A DNA stretch of 64,000 bases from Rahnella rivi (GCF_019049655.1 NZ_JAFMOX010000062.1:1-64000); one strand, 5' to 3'. Shown: positions 42,730 to 57,020, counted from the first letter of the stretch. The notes: generated by a model not told the origin, from the letters alone. Numbers and translations: made by a program.

Positions 42730-43329
42730 ATGAAAATTTTAGTGATTGGCGGGACGGGAACATTAGGCAAAGCCGTGGTCAGCGAGCTTGAGACAAATCA
42801 TGACGTGATCACAGCGGGGAAGACTCACGGGGATTTTCAGGTGGATATCACCGATGAAAGTAGCGTAAAAGCGCTTTTCAGCAATACCGGTAAACTGGAT
42901 GCGATCATCGCGACCACCGGCAGTCTGCATTTTGGCCCGTTGACCGAAATGGCGGCTGAACAGTTCAACACCGGTCTGCAGGACAAACTGCTGGGGCAGG
43001 TGCGCATCGGTCTGATCGGCCAGCACTTCCTGCATGATGGCGGCTCGATCACCCTGACCAGCGGCATTATCGCCGAGGAACCGATCCGTCAGGGCGCCAA
43101 CGCCACCACGGTGAATGCTGCTGTGGAAGGTTTCGTGCGCGGCGCTGCCATCGAATTGCCGCGCGGGATCCGTATCAACGTCGTCAGCCCGACGGTTGTC
43201 GAAGAATCGCTGAAAAGTTACGGCCCGTTCTTCCCCGGCTTCGACGCCGCACCGGCCGCACGAGTGGCAAAAGCCTACCGACGCAGTGTCGAAGGTGCCC
43301 AGACAGGCCGCGTTTATAAAGTGTGGTAA
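42730..43329 (+). CDS. short SDR-fold protein with altered active site
   Basis: A 199-residue Rossmann-fold protein of the short-chain dehydrogenase/reductase superfamily. The nucleotide motif GGTGTLG is at residues 7-13. A serine at the usual catalytic place is S111 (SITLTSG), but where Y-x-x-x-K is expected the sequence has A125 and N129 ahead of AAVEGF. The C-terminus keeps the NVVSPTVVEES block. It may bind a nucleotide without classical SDR catalysis. Two adjacent ATG codons exist; the second (42730) is 6 nt from GAGGAG and was chosen. It is divergent from the LysR gene. Confidence 0.82.
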   Translation: MKILVIGGTGTLGKAVVSELETNHDVITAGKTHGDFQVDITDESSVKALFSNTGKLDAIIATTGSLHFGPLTEMAAEQFNTGLQDKLLGQVRIGLIGQHFLHDGGSITLTSGIIAEEPIRQGANATTVNAAVEGFVRGAAIELPRGIRINVVSPTVVEESLKSYGPFFPGFDAAPAARVAKAYRRSVEGAQTGRVYKVW

Positions 43330-43352
43330 TCCGCGTCGCACTGAAGACAATA

Positions 43353-43382
43353 AAAAACCCACATTTTGCAATGTGGGTTTTT
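43353..43382. terminator. bidirectional terminator between the SDR gene and mnmE
   Basis: AAAAACCCACATT-TTGC-AATGTGGGTTTTT is a 13-bp stem with A and T flanks, serving both convergent genes. Confidence 0.93.
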
Positions 43383-43402
43383 GTGTTTCGGCGAAGAAGA
43401 AA

Positions 43403-44767
43403 TCACTTACCGATACAGAAACTCGAGAAAATACGGCCCAGCAAATCGTCAGAGGTGAATTCGCCGGTGATTTCACTCAGCGACTGCTGTGCCAGCCGCA
43501 GTTCTTCCGCCAGCAATTCCCCCGCCCAGGCGCCTAACAGCTGATCTTTGCCCTGAACCAGGTGTTGTGCGGCGTCTTCCAGTGCGTGCAGATGACGGCG
43601 GCGGGCAAGGAATCCCCCTTCCATGTTGTGATTAAAGCCCATGACCTGTTTCAGATGATCGCGCAGCAAATCGACGCCATCCCCGGTACGGGCGGAAAGG
43701 CGAATCAGTGAGTGACCATTCACTTCTGTTTGCCCCAGCGCTTCGCCGGTGATATCGGCTTTATTACGCACCACCACGATAGGTAATGTGGCAGGCAGGC
43801 GAGCCATAAACTCCGGCCAGATATCCGCAGGTTCAGTGGCGGCTGTTGTCGTGCCATCGACCATAAACAGCACTAAGTCAGCCTGTTCGATCTCATTCCA
43901 GGCACGTTCTATACCAATGCGCTCTACTTCGTCGCTGGCTTCACGCAGTCCGGCGGTATCGATGATATGTAATGGCATCCCATCCAGATGAATATGTTCG
44001 CGCAGCACATCGCGGGTCGTCCCGGCAATATCGGTCACGATCGCCGCTTCGCGGCCAGCTAAGGCATTCAGCAGGCTGGATTTTCCGGCGTTCGGACGCC
44101 CGGCAATCACCACTTTCATCCCTTCACGCAGCAGGCTGCCCTGACGCGCTTCTGCGCGCACTGCGTCCAGATCGCCCATCACCGTATTGAGTTTGGCTTC
44201 AATTTTACCGTCGGACAGGAAGTCGATTTCCTCATCCGGGAAGTCGATAGCCGCTTCGACAAAGATCCGCAGGTGAGTGAGTGCTTCCACCAGATGATGA
44301 ATACGGTTAGAGAATGCGCCCTGAAGCGAGTTCACCGCTGAACGCGCGGCCTGCTCTGAGCTGGCATCAATCAGATCGGCAATCGCTTCGGCCTGTGCCA
44401 GGTCGAGCTTATCGTTGAGGAAAGCGCGTTCAGAGAATTCGCCCGGACGCGCAATACGCACGTTTTCCAGCGCGATGATGCGTCTGAGCAGCAAATCGAG
44501 AATGACCGGCCCGCCGTGGCCTTGCAGTTCCAGCACGTCTTCGCCGGTAAAGGAATTTGGGCCGGGGAACCACAGCGCGATGCCCTGATCCAGCGTGCTG
44601 CCGTCTGCATCCTGAAACGGCAGATAATCGGCATAACGCGGCTTTGGCAATTTACCTAAGACAGCCTGTGCCACATCACGCGCCGCACGGCCGGAAATGC
44701 GCAAAATGCCCACACCACCGCGGCCGGGGGGCGTTGCCTGGGCAATAATGGTATCTGAGGTGCTCAT
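43403..44767 (-). CDS. mnmE: tRNA modification GTPase MnmE (TrmE)
   Basis: A 454-residue GTPase working with MnmG on tRNA wobble uridine. The N-terminal folate-binding-like domain carries [15 protein letters not shown]. The G domain has G1 GRPNAGKSS (about residues 224-232), G3 DTAG and G4 NKAD. The C-terminal end FCIGK carries the conserved cysteine motif C-[IV]-G-K. The start MSTSDTI at 44765-44767 agrees with E. coli; a 16-residue N-terminal extension is not supported. Confidence 0.97.
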   Translation of the reverse strand: MSTSDTIIAQATPPGRGGVGILRISGRAARDVAQAVLGKLPKPRYADYLPFQDADGSTLDQGIALWFPGPNSFTGEDVLELQGHGGPVILDLLLRRIIALENVRIARPGEFSERAFLNDKLDLAQAEAIADLIDASSEQAARSAVNSLQGAFSNRIHHLVEALTHLRIFVEAAIDFPDEEIDFLSDGKIEAKLNTVMGDLDAVRAEARQGSLLREGMKVVIAGRPNAGKSSLLNALAGREAAIVTDIAGTTRDVLREHIHLDGMPLHIIDTAGLREASDEVERIGIERAWNEIEQADLVLFMVDGTTTAATEPADIWPEFMARLPATLPIVVVRNKADITGEALGQTEVNGHSLIRLSARTGDGVDLLRDHLKQVMGFNHNMEGGFLARRRHLHALEDAAQHLVQGKDQLLGAWAGELLAEELRLAQQSLSEITGEFTSDDLLGRIFSSFCIGK

Positions 44768-44803
44768 AGCAATTTTCTCTGTTGGTCTTTTTACGGATAT
44801 GCA

Positions 44804-44826
44804 AAAGGCGGTCAAATGACCGCCTT
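44804..44826 (-). terminator. hairpin between yidC and mnmE
   Basis: On the minus strand AAAGGCGGTC-ATTT-GACCGCCTTT forms a 10-bp stem, followed by TGCATATCC. The T run is short, so it probably attenuates rather than fully terminates. Confidence 0.7.
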
Positions 44827-44880
44827 TGTCTTTTTATCACCAAGTTTAGCTGTCAGGACGAAACCCGCCCTGACATTAAC

Positions 44881-46515
44881 TTATGACTTTTTCTTGTCGC
44901 GGCTGTGCAGGCCACGTTTTTCCAGCCCGCGATAAATCAGCTGCTGCTGGAGAATGGTAACCAGGTTACTGACGATGTAGTACACCACCAGACCAGACGG
45001 GAACCACAGGAAGAACACGGTGAAGATGACCGGCATGAAGGTCATGATCTTCTGCTGCATCGGGTCAGTGACGGTGGTCGGCGACATCTTCTGAATGAAG
45101 AACATCGTGATACCCATCAGAACCGGCAGAATGTAGTACGGGTCTTGCGCTGACAGGTCATGGATCCACAGGATGAACGGCGCATGACGCAATTCAATGG
45201 AACCAGACAGCATGTAATACAGTGCCAGGAAGATAGGCATCTGAATAACCAGCGGCAGACAACCGCCCAGCGGGTTCACTTTCTCAGACTTATACAGCGC
45301 CATCATTTCCTGACTCATGCGCTGTTTGTCATCACCGATACGTTCACGCATGGCGGCCAGTTTCGGCTGCAGCATACGCATTTTCGCCATCGACGTGTAC
45401 TGTGCGCGGGTCAGTGGATACATGATACCGCGGACAATAAAGGTGATTACGATGATCGAGAAGCCCCAGTTACCGACAAACCCTTGAATGAATTTCAACA
45501 GTTTGAACAGTGGCTGAGAGATGAACCATAACCAACCGTAGTCAACCGTCAGATCCAGGTGAGGCGCGATAGCCGCCATTTTGTCCTGAATTTCCGGGCC
45601 AACCCACAAGATGGAAGCAACTTGTTGCTGCGCACCTGGTGCAACGGTAAACGGCGTGCCTTTAAAGCCAATCGTTGAGATACCGTTATTGGTGGTGGTG
45701 AAGAAAGTATTGGTGTCTTTCGCAGACGGGATCCATGCAGTCGCAAAGTACTGCTGCAGCATTGCAACCCAACCGCCCTGAGTGGTGACATTCAGCACTT
45801 CGCTCTTATCGAACGCGTATTTCTGATATTTGTCATCGCTTGAGGAGTATGCCGCGCCGCGGAACGTGTGCAGAGCAAAGTTATTGCTTCCGGTATCACG
45901 GTGCTTAGGCAAATCGGTGGTTTGTTTCAGCTGACCAAACATCGTCAGATCAAGCGGGGTAGATGTGGTGTTGTTGATGTTGTATTCAACGTTAACCGCA
46001 TAAGAACCGCGTTTGATCACGAAGGTTTTGGTGTAAATCGCCCCGTTTGCCGCCGTGTAAGTCATCGGAATGCGCAGTTCAGACTGACCTTCGGTCATCG
46101 TGAAGGTATCGGAGTTGGTCTGGAACAGAGGACGTTCGCCGTTCGCCGGATTATCTGGACCGTTTTTACCTGTCAGACCGCTTTGTGCCTGATAGATGAA
46201 ATTAGGAGTGGTTTCCAGCAACTGGAATGGCTGGTCAGAACCCAACGTCGTAGGGTAAGCCTTCAGCAGAGCCTGCTCAATGTCGCCACCACGGGTGTTG
46301 ATTGTTAATGACAGCACATCACTGTTAACTGTAATTAATTTGCCCTGTCCGCTACCAGGAACAGCCTGGTTAGCAGCATCACCGTTTGCAGTGTTCGCAG
46401 TCTGTTGCGTGGTCTGGTTGGCCGGTTGCGGAGCGTGGTCCGTTTGCCATGCCTGCCAGATCATGAAAGACACGAACAGCAGAGCGATGAGGAAAAGATT
46501 GCGTTGCGAATCCAT
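44881..46515 (-). CDS. yidC: membrane protein insertase YidC
   Basis: A 544-residue inner-membrane insertase of the Oxa1/Alb3 family. The first membrane segment is residues 5-20 ([16 protein letters not shown]). A large periplasmic domain follows (about 55-345). The five-helix conserved core begins near [22 protein letters not shown], with the essential arginine of the hydrophilic groove in the [11 protein letters not shown] segment. It inserts membrane proteins with or without SecYEG; F0 subunit c, encoded in this window, is a classic substrate. Confidence 0.98.
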   Translation of the reverse strand: MDSQRNLFLIALLFVSFMIWQAWQTDHAPQPANQTTQQTANTANGDAANQAVPGSGQGKLITVNSDVLSLTINTRGGDIEQALLKAYPTTLGSDQPFQLLETTPNFIYQAQSGLTGKNGPDNPANGERPLFQTNSDTFTMTEGQSELRIPMTYTAANGAIYTKTFVIKRGSYAVNVEYNINNTTSTPLDLTMFGQLKQTTDLPKHRDTGSNNFALHTFRGAAYSSSDDKYQKYAFDKSEVLNVTTQGGWVAMLQQYFATAWIPSAKDTNTFFTTTNNGISTIGFKGTPFTVAPGAQQQVASILWVGPEIQDKMAAIAPHLDLTVDYGWLWFISQPLFKLLKFIQGFVGNWGFSIIVITFIVRGIMYPLTRAQYTSMAKMRMLQPKLAAMRERIGDDKQRMSQEMMALYKSEKVNPLGGCLPLVIQMPIFLALYYMLSGSIELRHAPFILWIHDLSAQDPYYILPVLMGITMFFIQKMSPTTVTDPMQQKIMTFMPVIFTVFFLWFPSGLVVYYIVSNLVTILQQQLIYRGLEKRGLHSRDKKKS

Positions 46516-46517
46516 CG

Positions 46518-46775
46518 TTAGAGTTCTCTGTTATTGTCGGTTTTCGGCGGTACGGGGTCATCACCACCTGGGTTCAAAGGATGGCATTTTAATACGCGTT
46601 TCAAAGTCAACCAACTGCCTTTTAACACGCCAAAACGACCAATTGCTTCAATACCGTATTGAGAGCAGGTTGGTCGAAAGCGGCAATGCGGCCCGAGCAA
46701 GGGACTGATGAACAACTGATAACCACGTATCAGTTTAATCAGGATGCGGGTGCCTGTCGGCAATGTCGACGCCAT
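46518..46775 (-). CDS. yidD: membrane protein insertion efficiency factor YidD
   Basis: An 85-residue basic protein, same length as in E. coli. The family core is [23 protein letters not shown] (three cysteines and the GPHCRF motif) followed by [19 protein letters not shown]. It aids insertion of YidC substrates. It overlaps the 3' end of rnpA by 37 bp and ends 2 bp before yidC. Confidence 0.95.
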   Translation of the reverse strand: MASTLPTGTRILIKLIRGYQLFISPLLGPHCRFRPTCSQYGIEAIGRFGVLKGSWLTLKRVLKCHPLNPGGDDPVPPKTDNNREL

Positions 46776-47098
46776 AATTTCTCCAACGCTTCCGTCAGCG
46801 CGCGATTGTCTAAATCGGCGACACCCTTCTTGGCTACTACCACAAAATCCATCGCCGGCAACGCATGCTGATTCAGTCGGAAACTCTCGCGGGTAAGGCG
46901 TTTGATCCGATTGCGTTCATGAGCGCGTTTGACGTGTTTTTTTGCGATGGTAAGACCGATGCGGGGATGCCCCAGCTCGTTCAGGCGGCCGAGTATCGTA
47001 ATTTGCGGCGTGCCAGCCCGTTGTGGCTGCTGGAAGACGAAAGTGAAATGACGGGGAGTTAACAAACGTAACTCCCTGGGAAAAGCGAGCTTAACCAC
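46739..47098 (-). CDS. rnpA: ribonuclease P protein component RnpA
   Basis: A 119-residue basic protein that binds the catalytic RNA of RNase P in tRNA 5' maturation. The signature [14 protein letters not shown] (about residues 62-75) is intact. The start is GTG, as in E. coli. It lies 18 bp after rpmH. Confidence 0.97.
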   Translation of the reverse strand: MVKLAFPRELRLLTPRHFTFVFQQPQRAGTPQITILGRLNELGHPRIGLTIAKKHVKRAHERNRIKRLTRESFRLNQHALPAMDFVVVAKKGVADLDNRALTEALEKLWRRHCRQAPAS

Positions 47099-47116
47099 TA
47101 ATTCGATTAGCTTTTA

Positions 47117-47272
<156 letters not shown>

Positions 47273-47501
47273 CTAAACTTAAATTATTACTGATCAGTAA
47301 ACGCGAAGACATGTCGGCGAAAATACGACCGATGCCCTTGTCGCAACATATAAAGAAGCGGGATTGTAATAACTGTACAGTCCTGAGTCAATTTAGATTG
47401 CCAGAAAGGGTCCAAATGTTTACCAGAATGGCCTGTGGTCACACCGCAAATCCATCTGGTTATGACCATCAGGAACACAGGCTTGACACATAGGGCTGAG
47501 A

Positions 47502-47529
47502 ATTATACGGACTCTGATATAAATCGCAA
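47502..47529 (-). promoter_or_regulatory. rpmH promoter
   Basis: On the minus strand there is a -35 TTGCGA (47524-47529), a 16-bp spacer and a perfect -10 TATAAT (47502-47507), pointing towards rpmH about 240 bp away. Confidence 0.78.
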
Positions 47530-47546
47530 GGATCCTCGGGCGATCC

Positions 47547-47555
47547 TTATCCACA
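47547..47555 (+). promoter_or_regulatory. DnaA box in the dnaA/rpmH control region
   Basis: Perfect consensus TTATCCACA, flanked by GATC. It lies 17 bp upstream of the rpmH -35 and in the dnaA leader region, fitting DnaA autoregulation as known in E. coli. Confidence 0.85.
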
Positions 47556-47683
47556 GGGCTGAGATCTTGTGCGCAAACTGATGAAAAATGCCTCAGCGGA
47601 GTCCTATTTTTTCACCAGAGTGATGATTACATCGTCTAATTATAAAAGGATCGGCTAAGCTTACCCACTTGCCGACCGCTGCC

Positions 47684-47692
47684 TGTGGATAA
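47684..47692 (-). promoter_or_regulatory. second DnaA box upstream of dnaA
   Basis: TGTGGATAA, the reverse complement of the perfect consensus box, 137 bp from the first and in the opposite orientation. Confidence 0.82.
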
Positions 47693-47944
47693 AAAGGATC
47701 TAAACTGTCAGGAAGGGGAGGATCTCTGTGTCGGATTGCGTTATGATCCGCCATTCCGATCGCGATCCCAGCCGGGATGCCGTCGACAAAAACCGCAAAA
47801 AGCGGTTCGCACGTGACTTTACGCCACTGACAGGGTGGTGAAAGAAATTTCCCCCATTCAACGGGCGGAGCGTGTGTCAAAAATCATGATTTAAAAAATA
47901 TCCTGATCCTTTTCTTTTTTGATCTTGTTCGAGTGGAGTCCGCC

Positions 47945-49336
47945 GTGTCACTTTCGCTTTGGCAGCAATGTCTTGCCCGTTTGCAGGATGAACTACCTGC
48001 CACAGAATTCAGTATGTGGATACGCCCCCTACAGGCGGAACTCAACGACAATACGCTGGCGCTTTACGCTCCGAATCGTTTTGTCCTGGATTGGGTTCGC
48101 GACAAATACTTAAATAATATTAACGGCTTGCTTAACGATTTCTGTGGAGCGAATGCCCCGTTGCTGCGTTTTGAAGTGGGCAGTAAGCCGTTGATTCAGC
48201 GCGTCAGCCAGCCCGTAGCCACCAGCGTCAGTTCGCAGGCAGCACCGGCTATTCCGCGCCTCGCACCTTCCCGTCCAAGCTGGGACAGCTCGCCGGTACA
48301 ACCAGAGTTGTCTTACCGTTCTAACGTCAACCCGAAACACACTTTCGACAACTTCGTAGAAGGTAAGTCTAACCAACTGGCCCGCGCGGCGGCGCGTCAG
48401 GTGGCAGATAACCCGGGTGGCGCATACAACCCGCTTTTCCTTTATGGCGGCACCGGCTTGGGTAAAACCCACTTATTGCACGCGGTCGGCAACGGCATTA
48501 TGGCGCGTAAAGCCAATGCAAAAGTGGTCTACATGCACTCCGAGCGTTTTGTGCAGGACATGGTCAAAGCGCTGCAAAACAATGCCATCGAAGAGTTCAA
48601 ACGCTACTATCGCTCCGTCGATGCGTTGCTCATCGATGACATTCAATTCTTTGCGAATAAAGAACGTTCACAGGAAGAGTTTTTCCACACCTTTAATGCC
48701 CTGCTGGAAGGCAATCAGCAGATCATCCTGACTTCAGATCGTTATCCAAAAGAGATCAACGGTGTGGAAGATCGTCTGAAATCCCGTTTTGGCTGGGGTC
48801 TGACGGTCGCGATCGAGCCGCCTGAGTTAGAAACCCGCGTGGCGATCCTGATGAAAAAGGCTGACGAGAATGATATCCGTCTGCCGGGTGAAGTGGCCTT
48901 CTTTATTGCCAAACGTCTGCGTTCTAATGTGCGTGAGCTTGAAGGCGCACTGAACCGCGTGATCGCGAACGCCAACTTTACCGGCCGTGCGATCACCATC
49001 GACTTCGTGCGTGAAGCGCTGCGTGATTTGTTAGCGTTGCAGGAGAAGCTGGTCACTATCGATAATATTCAGAAAACAGTGGCCGAATATTATAAAATCA
49101 AGGTCGCTGACCTGCTTTCCAAACGGCGCTCCCGTTCGGTAGCCCGCCCACGCCAGATGGCGATGGCGTTGGCGAAAGAGCTGACCAACCACAGCCTGCC
49201 AGAAATCGGCGATGCGTTCGGTGGTCGGGACCATACCACGGTGTTGCACGCCTGCCGTAAAATCGAGCAGTTGCGTGAAGAAAGTCACGACATCAAAGAA
49301 GATTTCTCCAACTTAATCAGAACATTATCTTCCTAG
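47945..49336 (+). CDS. dnaA: chromosomal replication initiator DnaA
   Basis: A 463-residue AAA+ initiator. Domain I (about 1-85) interacts with DnaB/DiaA; a variable linker follows (about 86-130). The AAA+ domain has Walker [10 protein letters not shown] (about residues 168-176) and Walker B LLIDDIQF. The C-terminal DNA-binding domain carries [15 protein letters not shown], which reads DnaA boxes. The start is GTG at 47945 with GGAG upstream, as in E. coli; a longer reading from 47933 is not supported. The oriC it acts on lies in the same window, about 34 kb away. Confidence 0.98.
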   Translation: MSLSLWQQCLARLQDELPATEFSMWIRPLQAELNDNTLALYAPNRFVLDWVRDKYLNNINGLLNDFCGANAPLLRFEVGSKPLIQRVSQPVATSVSSQAAPAIPRLAPSRPSWDSSPVQPELSYRSNVNPKHTFDNFVEGKSNQLARAAARQVADNPGGAYNPLFLYGGTGLGKTHLLHAVGNGIMARKANAKVVYMHSERFVQDMVKALQNNAIEEFKRYYRSVDALLIDDIQFFANKERSQEEFFHTFNALLEGNQQIILTSDRYPKEINGVEDRLKSRFGWGLTVAIEPPELETRVAILMKKADENDIRLPGEVAFFIAKRLRSNVRELEGALNRVIANANFTGRAITIDFVREALRDLLALQEKLVTIDNIQKTVAEYYKIKVADLLSKRRSRSVARPRQMAMALAKELTNHSLPEIGDAFGGRDHTTVLHACRKIEQLREESHDIKEDFSNLIRTLSS

Positions 49337-49340
49337 CGCT

Positions 49341-50441
49341 ATGAAATTTATTGTTGAACGTGAGCATTTACTGAAACCACTGCAACAGGTCAGTAGCCCG
49401 CTGGGTGGACGACCAACGCTGCCTATTCTGGGTAACCTGTTATTACAGGTGACGGATGGCGCGCTGTCGCTGACCGGGACGGATCTGGAAATGGAGATGG
49501 TGGCGAAAGTCGCGCTGTCTCAGCCACATGAAGCGGGTGCCACCACGGTACCGGCGCGTAAATTCTTTGATATCTGCCGTGGATTGCCGGAAGGCGCGGA
49601 AATTTCCGTCGCTCTCGACGGCGACCGCATGCTGGTAAAATCAGGCCGCAGCCGTTTCTCGCTGTCGACCTTGCCGGCCACAGATTTCCCTAATCTCGAC
49701 GACTGGCAAAGCGAAGTAGAATTCACACTGCCGCAGGCCACGTTGAAACGTCTGATCGAAGCCACGCAGTTTTCTATGGCGCATCAGGACGTTCGTTACT
49801 ATTTAAACGGCATGCTGTTCGAAACCGAAGGGGAAGAACTGCGTACTGTTGCGACCGACGGCCACCGTCTGGCCGTGTGTTCAATGCCTATCGGCCAGTC
49901 TTTGCCGTCGCATTCGGTGATCGTGCCTCGTAAAGGCGTGATGGAACTGGTGCGTCTGCTCGACGGCGGTGACACCACATTGCAGCTGCAAATTGGCAGC
50001 AACAATATCCGTGCTCACGTCGGCGACTTCATCTTTACATCCAAACTGGTCGACGGTCGTTTCCCTGACTATCGCCGCGTATTGCCGAAAAATCCGGACA
50101 AAACGCTGCAGGCCGGGTGCGATTTGCTGAAACAGGCGTTTGCCCGTGCAGCGATCCTGTCCAATGAAAAATTCCGCGGCGTGCGTTTGTATGTCAGCCA
50201 TAACCAGCTGAAAATCACCGCGAATAACCCGGAACAGGAAGAAGCAGAAGAAATTCTGGATGTCGGTTACGAAGGTACCGAAATGGAAATCGGCTTTAAC
50301 GTCAGTTACGTGCTGGATGTGCTGAATGCGCTCAAGTGCGAAGACGTTAATCTGCTGCTGACGGACTCCGTCTCCAGCGTGCAGATCGAAGACGCTGCCA
50401 GCCAGTCGGCCGCGTATGTTGTCATGCCTATGAGGCTCTAG
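49341..50441 (+). CDS. dnaN: DNA polymerase III beta subunit (sliding clamp)
   Basis: A 366-residue clamp subunit, the same length as in E. coli, with three repeated clamp folds of about 120 residues each. The N-terminus MKFIVEREHLLKPLQQV and the C-terminal VVMPMRL, which forms part of the clamp-loader and polymerase binding pocket, are typical. It starts 4 bp after dnaA. Confidence 0.98.
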   Translation: MKFIVEREHLLKPLQQVSSPLGGRPTLPILGNLLLQVTDGALSLTGTDLEMEMVAKVALSQPHEAGATTVPARKFFDICRGLPEGAEISVALDGDRMLVKSGRSRFSLSTLPATDFPNLDDWQSEVEFTLPQATLKRLIEATQFSMAHQDVRYYLNGMLFETEGEELRTVATDGHRLAVCSMPIGQSLPSHSVIVPRKGVMELVRLLDGGDTTLQLQIGSNNIRAHVGDFIFTSKLVDGRFPDYRRVLPKNPDKTLQAGCDLLKQAFARAAILSNEKFRGVRLYVSHNQLKITANNPEQEEAEEILDVGYEGTEMEIGFNVSYVLDVLNALKCEDVNLLLTDSVSSVQIEDAASQSAAYVVMPMRL

Positions 50442-50450
50442 TCTGAATTA

Positions 50451-53973
<3,523 letters not shown>

Positions 53974-53994
53974 TAGTGGCATAAGCTGATAAAG

Positions 53995-54029
53995 AGTCCG
54001 AACCGGGAAACCGCTTCGGACTTTTTTTT
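53995..54029 (+). terminator. gyrB terminator
   Basis: AGTCCGAA and TTCGGACT form an 8-bp stem around a 12-nt loop, followed by eight T. It starts 22 bp after the gyrB stop. Confidence 0.92.
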
Positions 54030-54115
54030 CGTCTGACGCAGCCCGCATTCTGACTGGCTTTACAGCGGGTGATCGCGTTAGCATTGAGAAAGATTAATCA
54101 AACTCTGAGGATGCT

Positions 54116-54931
54116 ATGGCTATTGAATTGATTGCAATTGATATGGACGGAACCTTGCTCAATCCGCAGCACGAAGTCACGCCTGCGGTAAAAAAAGCGC
54201 TCTCCGATGCGCGTGCAAAAGGCGTGCAAATCGTTCTGGCGACCGGGCGTCCTTTCATTGGCGTGCAGCGTTATTTGCAGGAACTGGATTTGCAGCAGGA
54301 CGGTTGCTACTGCATCACCAACAATGGCGCGCTGGTGCATAATGCGAAAGATGGCAGCGTGATTGCCGAAATAGCCCTCGAAATTGACGATTATCACTAC
54401 TTTGAGAAACTCGCTCGTGAGCTGGGTGTGCATTTCCATGCACTGACCAAAACCGATCTGTTCACTGCCAACCGCCACGTCAGCCGCTATACCGTGCATG
54501 AGTCGTTCACCACCGGTATACCGTTGCAATTCTGTCCGGCTGAGGAGATGGATCCGTCGCTGACCTTCCCAAAAATCATGATGATTGACGATCCTGAACT
54601 GCTGGATCGCGCCATCAGCCAGCTTCCGGCGCAAGCCAAAGAGCGCTATACCATCATGAAAAGTTCGCCGTACTTCCTCGAAATCCTGGATAAGCGCGTC
54701 AATAAAGGCGAAGGCGTGAAGACGCTGACGGAAAAACTGGGCATCGCGCGCGAAAACGTAATGACGCTGGGCGATCAGGAAAACGACATTGCTATGCTGG
54801 AGTTTGCAGGCATTGGCGTCGCAATGGGGAACGCGCTCGACAGCGTGAAAGCCGTCAGCCAGTTCGTCACTAAAACCAACACCGAAGACGGTGTGGCGTT
54901 TGCCGTGAATAAGTTCGTGCTGGGCCACTGA
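54116..54931 (+). CDS. yidA: HAD-family sugar phosphatase YidA
   Basis: A 271-residue Cof-type HAD phosphatase. Motif I is DMDGTLL (residues 9-15), motif II is in VLATGRPFIGV, and motif IV is MTLGDQENDIAML. E. coli YidA dephosphorylates small sugar phosphates such as erythrose 4-phosphate and mannose 1-phosphate. The place downstream of gyrB is as in E. coli. Confidence 0.95.
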   Translation: MAIELIAIDMDGTLLNPQHEVTPAVKKALSDARAKGVQIVLATGRPFIGVQRYLQELDLQQDGCYCITNNGALVHNAKDGSVIAEIALEIDDYHYFEKLARELGVHFHALTKTDLFTANRHVSRYTVHESFTTGIPLQFCPAEEMDPSLTFPKIMMIDDPELLDRAISQLPAQAKERYTIMKSSPYFLEILDKRVNKGEGVKTLTEKLGIARENVMTLGDQENDIAMLEFAGIGVAMGNALDSVKAVSQFVTKTNTEDGVAFAVNKFVLGH

Positions 54932-55101
54932 TCCTTTCTGATAGTTGCGGCCTGTTTTCTTCCCCGGTGCATTATGGGCGCGTTGTCTTATCTCTTCCTG
55001 GTCGGGGAAATGAAAGGTGTCGGCGATTGCTGAAGATTGCCACTGCCGTTTGAGTCCCCTATTCTTAGGCACTCCTTGAACGGCAGGGCACACCTGAACG
55101 C

Positions 55102-56367
55102 ATGACCGAAAAACAACTCACTACGGATGCCCGCGGGCATCAGCTCACCAATATCAACGTCTGGACGCCGGACAGCCAGTGGCTGGTGTATGACGTGCGT
55201 CCGCATGGCGGTTCTTTTACCGGCTCAACCATTGAGCGGGTGAATGTGGAAACCGGTGAAACTCAGGTGCTTTACCAGGCGAAGGACGGCGCACACGTGG
55301 GTGTGGTGACGGTCAGCCCGGATGAGCCCGCCCGTTACGCGTTTATTCATGGCCCGGAAAATCCCGATGCCCTGTGGCAGTATGATTTTCATCATCGTCG
55401 CGGGGTCATCGTCTCTGAACCCGCGCGCGAACAGGCCGTCACGCTGGATGCCCTGGACATCACCGCGCCTTACACTCCCGGCGCGTTGCGCGGGGGGACG
55501 CACGTTCATGTTTTCAGCCCGGACGGCTCCCGTCTGAGTTTCACCTATAACGACCACGTTTTGCATGAGCACGATCCGGTGCTTGATCTGCGTAATGTCG
55601 GCGTCGCCCTTGCCGGTGATCCTGTGACCTCAGCAAAACAGCATCCCCGCGAATACGACGGCAGCCATTTCAGCGTGCTGGTCAGTGACACCACGCCTGC
55701 TCCTCAGCCCGGCAGCGATGACATCAACCGTGCTTATGAAGAAGGCTGGATCGGACAGGAAGGCTATGTAAAAGCCGATGGTTCCCGTCAGCGCCGGGCA
55801 CTGGCCTTTATCGGCGACACGCTTTCAGCCGAGGGCGAAAAGCACCCGGAAATCTTTGTGGTGGATTTGCCGGAAAATGATGCGGAGTACCGCAAGGCCG
55901 GTGATAAACCCTTGCAGGGCACGCCGGAAACGCTGCCTGCGCCACCGGCGGGGGTAAAGCAGCGGCGAATCACGTTTACCGAAAACGGCATCGCCACCCA
56001 GCCGCGCCACTGGCTGCGTGCGTCGCCGGACGGCACACAGATAGCCTTTCTGATGAAAGATCATAACGCGGTGGTGCAGGTGTGGACGGTTTCGCCCAAC
56101 GGCGGCGAGCTGGTGCAAATCAGCCATGGCGTTCAGGGCGTTCAGTCTGCGTTCAGCTGGCGCCCGGACGGAAAATCCCTGGCGCTGATCTGCGATAACA
56201 GCGTGATGCGTCTGAATGTACAAAGCGGAGAGATGCAGCGGTTAACGCCACGATCGGATATTGCCCCGTGCGCTGACGCGGTCGTGTATTCACCGGATGG
56301 CCGTAAAGTGGCGTTTATGCGTCAGTTGGAAGGATATGCGCAGCTTTGCGTGGCAGACAGTGATTAA
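55102..56367 (+). CDS. yidR: YidR-type protein (DUF3748, beta-propeller-like)
   Basis: A 421-residue protein of unknown function resembling E. coli YidR. PD40/TolB-like repeats are visible as WTPDSQWLVYDVRP, FSPDGSRLSFTYND, ASPDGTQIAFLMKD, WRPDGKSLALICDN and YSPDGRKVAFMRQ, five blades of a probable beta-propeller. Other YidR blocks are HGPENPDALWQYDFHHRRG and PQPGSDDINRAYEEGW. No signal peptide is evident. It is convergent with yidQ across a shared terminator, as in E. coli. Confidence 0.9.
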   Translation: MTEKQLTTDARGHQLTNINVWTPDSQWLVYDVRPHGGSFTGSTIERVNVETGETQVLYQAKDGAHVGVVTVSPDEPARYAFIHGPENPDALWQYDFHHRRGVIVSEPAREQAVTLDALDITAPYTPGALRGGTHVHVFSPDGSRLSFTYNDHVLHEHDPVLDLRNVGVALAGDPVTSAKQHPREYDGSHFSVLVSDTTPAPQPGSDDINRAYEEGWIGQEGYVKADGSRQRRALAFIGDTLSAEGEKHPEIFVVDLPENDAEYRKAGDKPLQGTPETLPAPPAGVKQRRITFTENGIATQPRHWLRASPDGTQIAFLMKDHNAVVQVWTVSPNGGELVQISHGVQGVQSAFSWRPDGKSLALICDNSVMRLNVQSGEMQRLTPRSDIAPCADAVVYSPDGRKVAFMRQLEGYAQLCVADSD

Positions 56368-56377
56368 CGTTTGTTAA

Positions 56378-56401
56378 AAACCGGCCTGTTCTGGCCGGTT
56401 T
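56378..56401. terminator. bidirectional terminator between yidR and yidQ
   Basis: AAACCGGCC-TGTTCT-GGCCGGTTT is a perfect 9-bp stem. The minus strand continues TTTTT-rich (for yidQ), the plus strand TTTCA. Confidence 0.85.
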
Positions 56402-56408
56402 CATGGGG

Positions 56409-56786
56409 TTACTTTTTATGTGCCGAAGATTTGTGACCGCGATCGGAGGTGGTCATTGGCGGGATGTGATCGATATCGACCCCGTTACTCAGCGCGATAT
56501 TGCGTTCTTCGCTGGCTTTGACGCGATCGCGCGTCGTCACTTTTCCGCTGCGATAATAATCATAAGGCAGCAGCAGCGTATCCAGCGCGGCACTGAACGG
56601 TAAGTCGATCAACAGCAGCGGCGTCATGGCCCAGCTGGTGTCATCGCTTTTTATCATATTCACATCAGCACGGGCGCCCGAATAATATCCGGTGTCACCC
56701 CCTGTGTGGCTCATCACGCTGGAGCAACCGCTCGTCGCTAAGAAAACACATCCTGTCATCAGCGGCGTTAATGCAAATTTCATCAT
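56409..56786 (-). CDS. yidQ: YidQ/YceK-family outer-membrane lipoprotein
   Basis: A 125-residue predicted lipoprotein. A signal peptide leads to the acylation site TSG-C21 followed by SSVMSHTGG, a block shared with E. coli YidQ. The central segment DTSWAMTPLLLIDLPFSAALDTLLLPYDY is the YceK/YidQ core. The start MMKFAL at 56784-56786 puts 20 residues before the cysteine, as in E. coli; an ATG four codons earlier is possible. The C-terminus is longer and basic. Function unknown. Confidence 0.85.
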   Translation of the reverse strand: MMKFALTPLMTGCVFLATSGCSSVMSHTGGDTGYYSGARADVNMIKSDDTSWAMTPLLLIDLPFSAALDTLLLPYDYYRSGKVTTRDRVKASEERNIALSNGVDIDHIPPMTTSDRGHKSSAHKK

Positions 56787-57020
56787 GTTAGAACTCATCT
56801 TATGCTGTCAGGCTGAGCTTTTAAGTCAAGGTGACTTATAACACTCAACACAAAAAATTAACAAAGCAAGCTGTAGCTCTGTGGCTGCGATCCCATTAAG
56901 TGTAATTACTATTTGAAATCCTGCAGGAAACTGCCTGCTGTCCCTGATTTTTCGCCTGTCGTTGTGCTGTATTTTGGCTATTCCGGTTCAACGAAAACGA
57001 AATTTTTTTGTTTTTCCCCG

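Noticed and set aside
44905..45531. Plus-strand frames opposite yidC
   Set aside because: Histidine- and glutamine-rich antisense translations of a highly conserved membrane protein gene, without family resemblance.
54098..55093. 331-residue minus-strand frame opposite yidA
   Set aside because: yidA on the plus strand has intact HAD motifs and a good family match; the antisense frame has no recognisable domain.
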